In this document: positions 63,001 through 64,000 of the stretch, one piece after another
Layout of the letters: each line of letters begins with the position of its first letter
Numbering within the stretch: position 1 is the stretch's first letter
From: Eopsaltria australis
Lineage: Eukaryota; Chordata; Aves; Passeriformes; Petroicidae
DNA: 64,000 nt
Assembly: GCA_034509425.1 (NCBI GenBank)
Contig: JAVTVJ010000296.1
Coordinates: 2,287,001-2,351,000 of the forward strand
Direction of reading: 5' to 3'
Made by a program: the position numbers and the translations under genes
The notes under the pieces: model-generated
What the model saw: the letters and a program-made list of their open reading frames with translations, nothing else
Told to the model about the DNA's origin: nothing
The model's database searches: none

Positions 63001-63291
63001 AGGTACAAACCCTAAATGACTGCATTTAAAAGGTAGCAAAGCCCCATTTCCCAGTGCAGAGACTCAAACCACACACAGATCCTGTATTTACACATGCAGA
63101 GTGGAATTTGCACATGCAATTAAGTTGATTGACATTTTCTCACTGTGTAGATACTTCCATCAGCAAACATTTGGGCAAGCAATCAAGTGAGTTATACTTT
63201 GAAACACCCACCCTGGCATGCAGAAGGAAATGTCCCAGCCAGGCAGGGAAGCAGCAGGGACACAACTTGGATGAGTTCATTTGAGCTTAAA
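63001..63291. other. Spacer between two same-family CR1 copies
   Basis: About 290 bases of unique sequence; nothing recognised. Confidence 0.45.
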
Positions 63292-63638
63292 ATCACAGAA
63301 GGCTTTAGGTTGGGAAAGCCCTCTAAGATCATCGAGTCATTAGCCCAGGCCACCACTAATCATGTCCCCAAGTGCCAAATCCACACGTTTTTTAAATCCC
63401 TCCAGGGATGGTGACTCCACCAATTCCCTGAAGAGCCTGTTCCAGGGCTTGACCACTCTTTCAGTGAAGAAATTTTCCCTAATATCCAAACTAGAGCTTC
63501 CCTGGCACAACTTCAAGCCATGTCCTCTTGTCCTGCCCCTTGTTTCCTGGAGCAGAGTCTGACCCTCACCTGGCTGCACCCTCCTGTCAGGGAGCTGTAG
63601 AGAGAGAAAGTCCCCCCTGAGCCTCCTTTTCTCCACTC
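63292..63638 (-). mobile_element. CR1 LINE, about 350-base 3' part
   Basis: ATCACAGAAGGCTTTAGGTTGG, CCCTCTAAGATCATCGAGTC, CCAGGGATGGTGACTCCACC, TCAGTGAAGAAATTTTCCCT, CTTCCCTGGCACAACTTC and TCCTGCCCCTTGTTTCCTGG are CR1 blocks in complement. It repeats the family and orientation of the copy 290 bases to its left. Confidence 0.94.
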
Positions 63639-64000
63639 GTCAACAAATGTAATGAACAGGAAACCAGAGCAGCAGATGACAAAAGCCACTGGTTCTGAGA
63701 TAAGTGCCTACGAGGTAGTGCTAAAAGTGTCTCAGTAACAAGCAAAGATCACCTGTGATGTCACTTTGGTCATAATTGGTTGGCAAAGAAAACAGCAAAG
63801 TCAAAGTCACAGTGGTGCACCACAGCCCTCCTGTTAACAGAGCGAGGCTATCGATCCCATCACTCATTTATTTAGGAGATAGAATTTTAAACAGGAATAA
63901 GAACAGAGTTTCCATCAAATCAGCTGTCAGCTGGATGCCACCCTAGGCAATTAGCATGCTCCTAATGTGCTACAAATTTTAAGCCCAAATTATGTCCTCA
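63639..64000. other. Intergenic sequence to the window end
   Basis: AT-rich unique sequence (GGCAATTAGCATGC, CATAATTGGTTGG) hints at a conserved element continuing past the window. No gene. Confidence 0.3.

Overview
The window looks like bird DNA, most likely from a songbird. Its recognisable interspersed repeats are almost all CR1 LINE 3' ends, plus one LTR-like element; no mammalian-type SINEs are seen. The one protein-coding gene I can support is a complete OTX2 homeobox gene on the plus strand. Its coding sequence lies in three exons (11063-11159, 11551-11702, 13006-13626). Joined, they encode 289 residues, the length of the common OTX2 isoform.

Layout. Positions 1-7000 are the 5' flank: GC-rich, CpG-bearing sequence mixed with AT-rich blocks that look like conserved enhancers. 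Positions 7000-11062 hold a probable promoter (inverted CCAAT box), a probable non-coding exon (7372-7462, clean splice sites), a long CpG-island-rich 5'UTR intron and the 5'UTR part of the ATG exon. Positions 11063-14600 hold the coding exons and 3'UTR. From 14600 to 64000 there is no gene I can support: a gene desert with CR1 fragments, a 20-bp minisatellite, several microsatellites, one LTR-like element, and unique homeodomain-, POU- and SOX-motif-rich blocks that are candidate long-range OTX2 enhancers.

How it fits together. OTX2 is a bicoid-class (K50) homeodomain regulator of forebrain, midbrain, eye and ear development. A developmental regulator with a CpG-rich 5' end, a CR1-free neighbourhood (none recognised from 1 to about 21.7 kb) and a desert dotted with unique AT-rich blocks is the expected form of a regulatory landscape. 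I found no novel protein-coding system. The best leads are an in-frame alternative splice acceptor giving a 7-residue insert, a CpG-dense element at 38400-39200, a POU-like palindrome beside an octamer at 22434-22479, a twice-occurring 30-bp module at 58097 and 59752, and a probable ancient dispersed repeat at 37668-37748. All enhancer calls are inference from base composition and motifs, without alignment.
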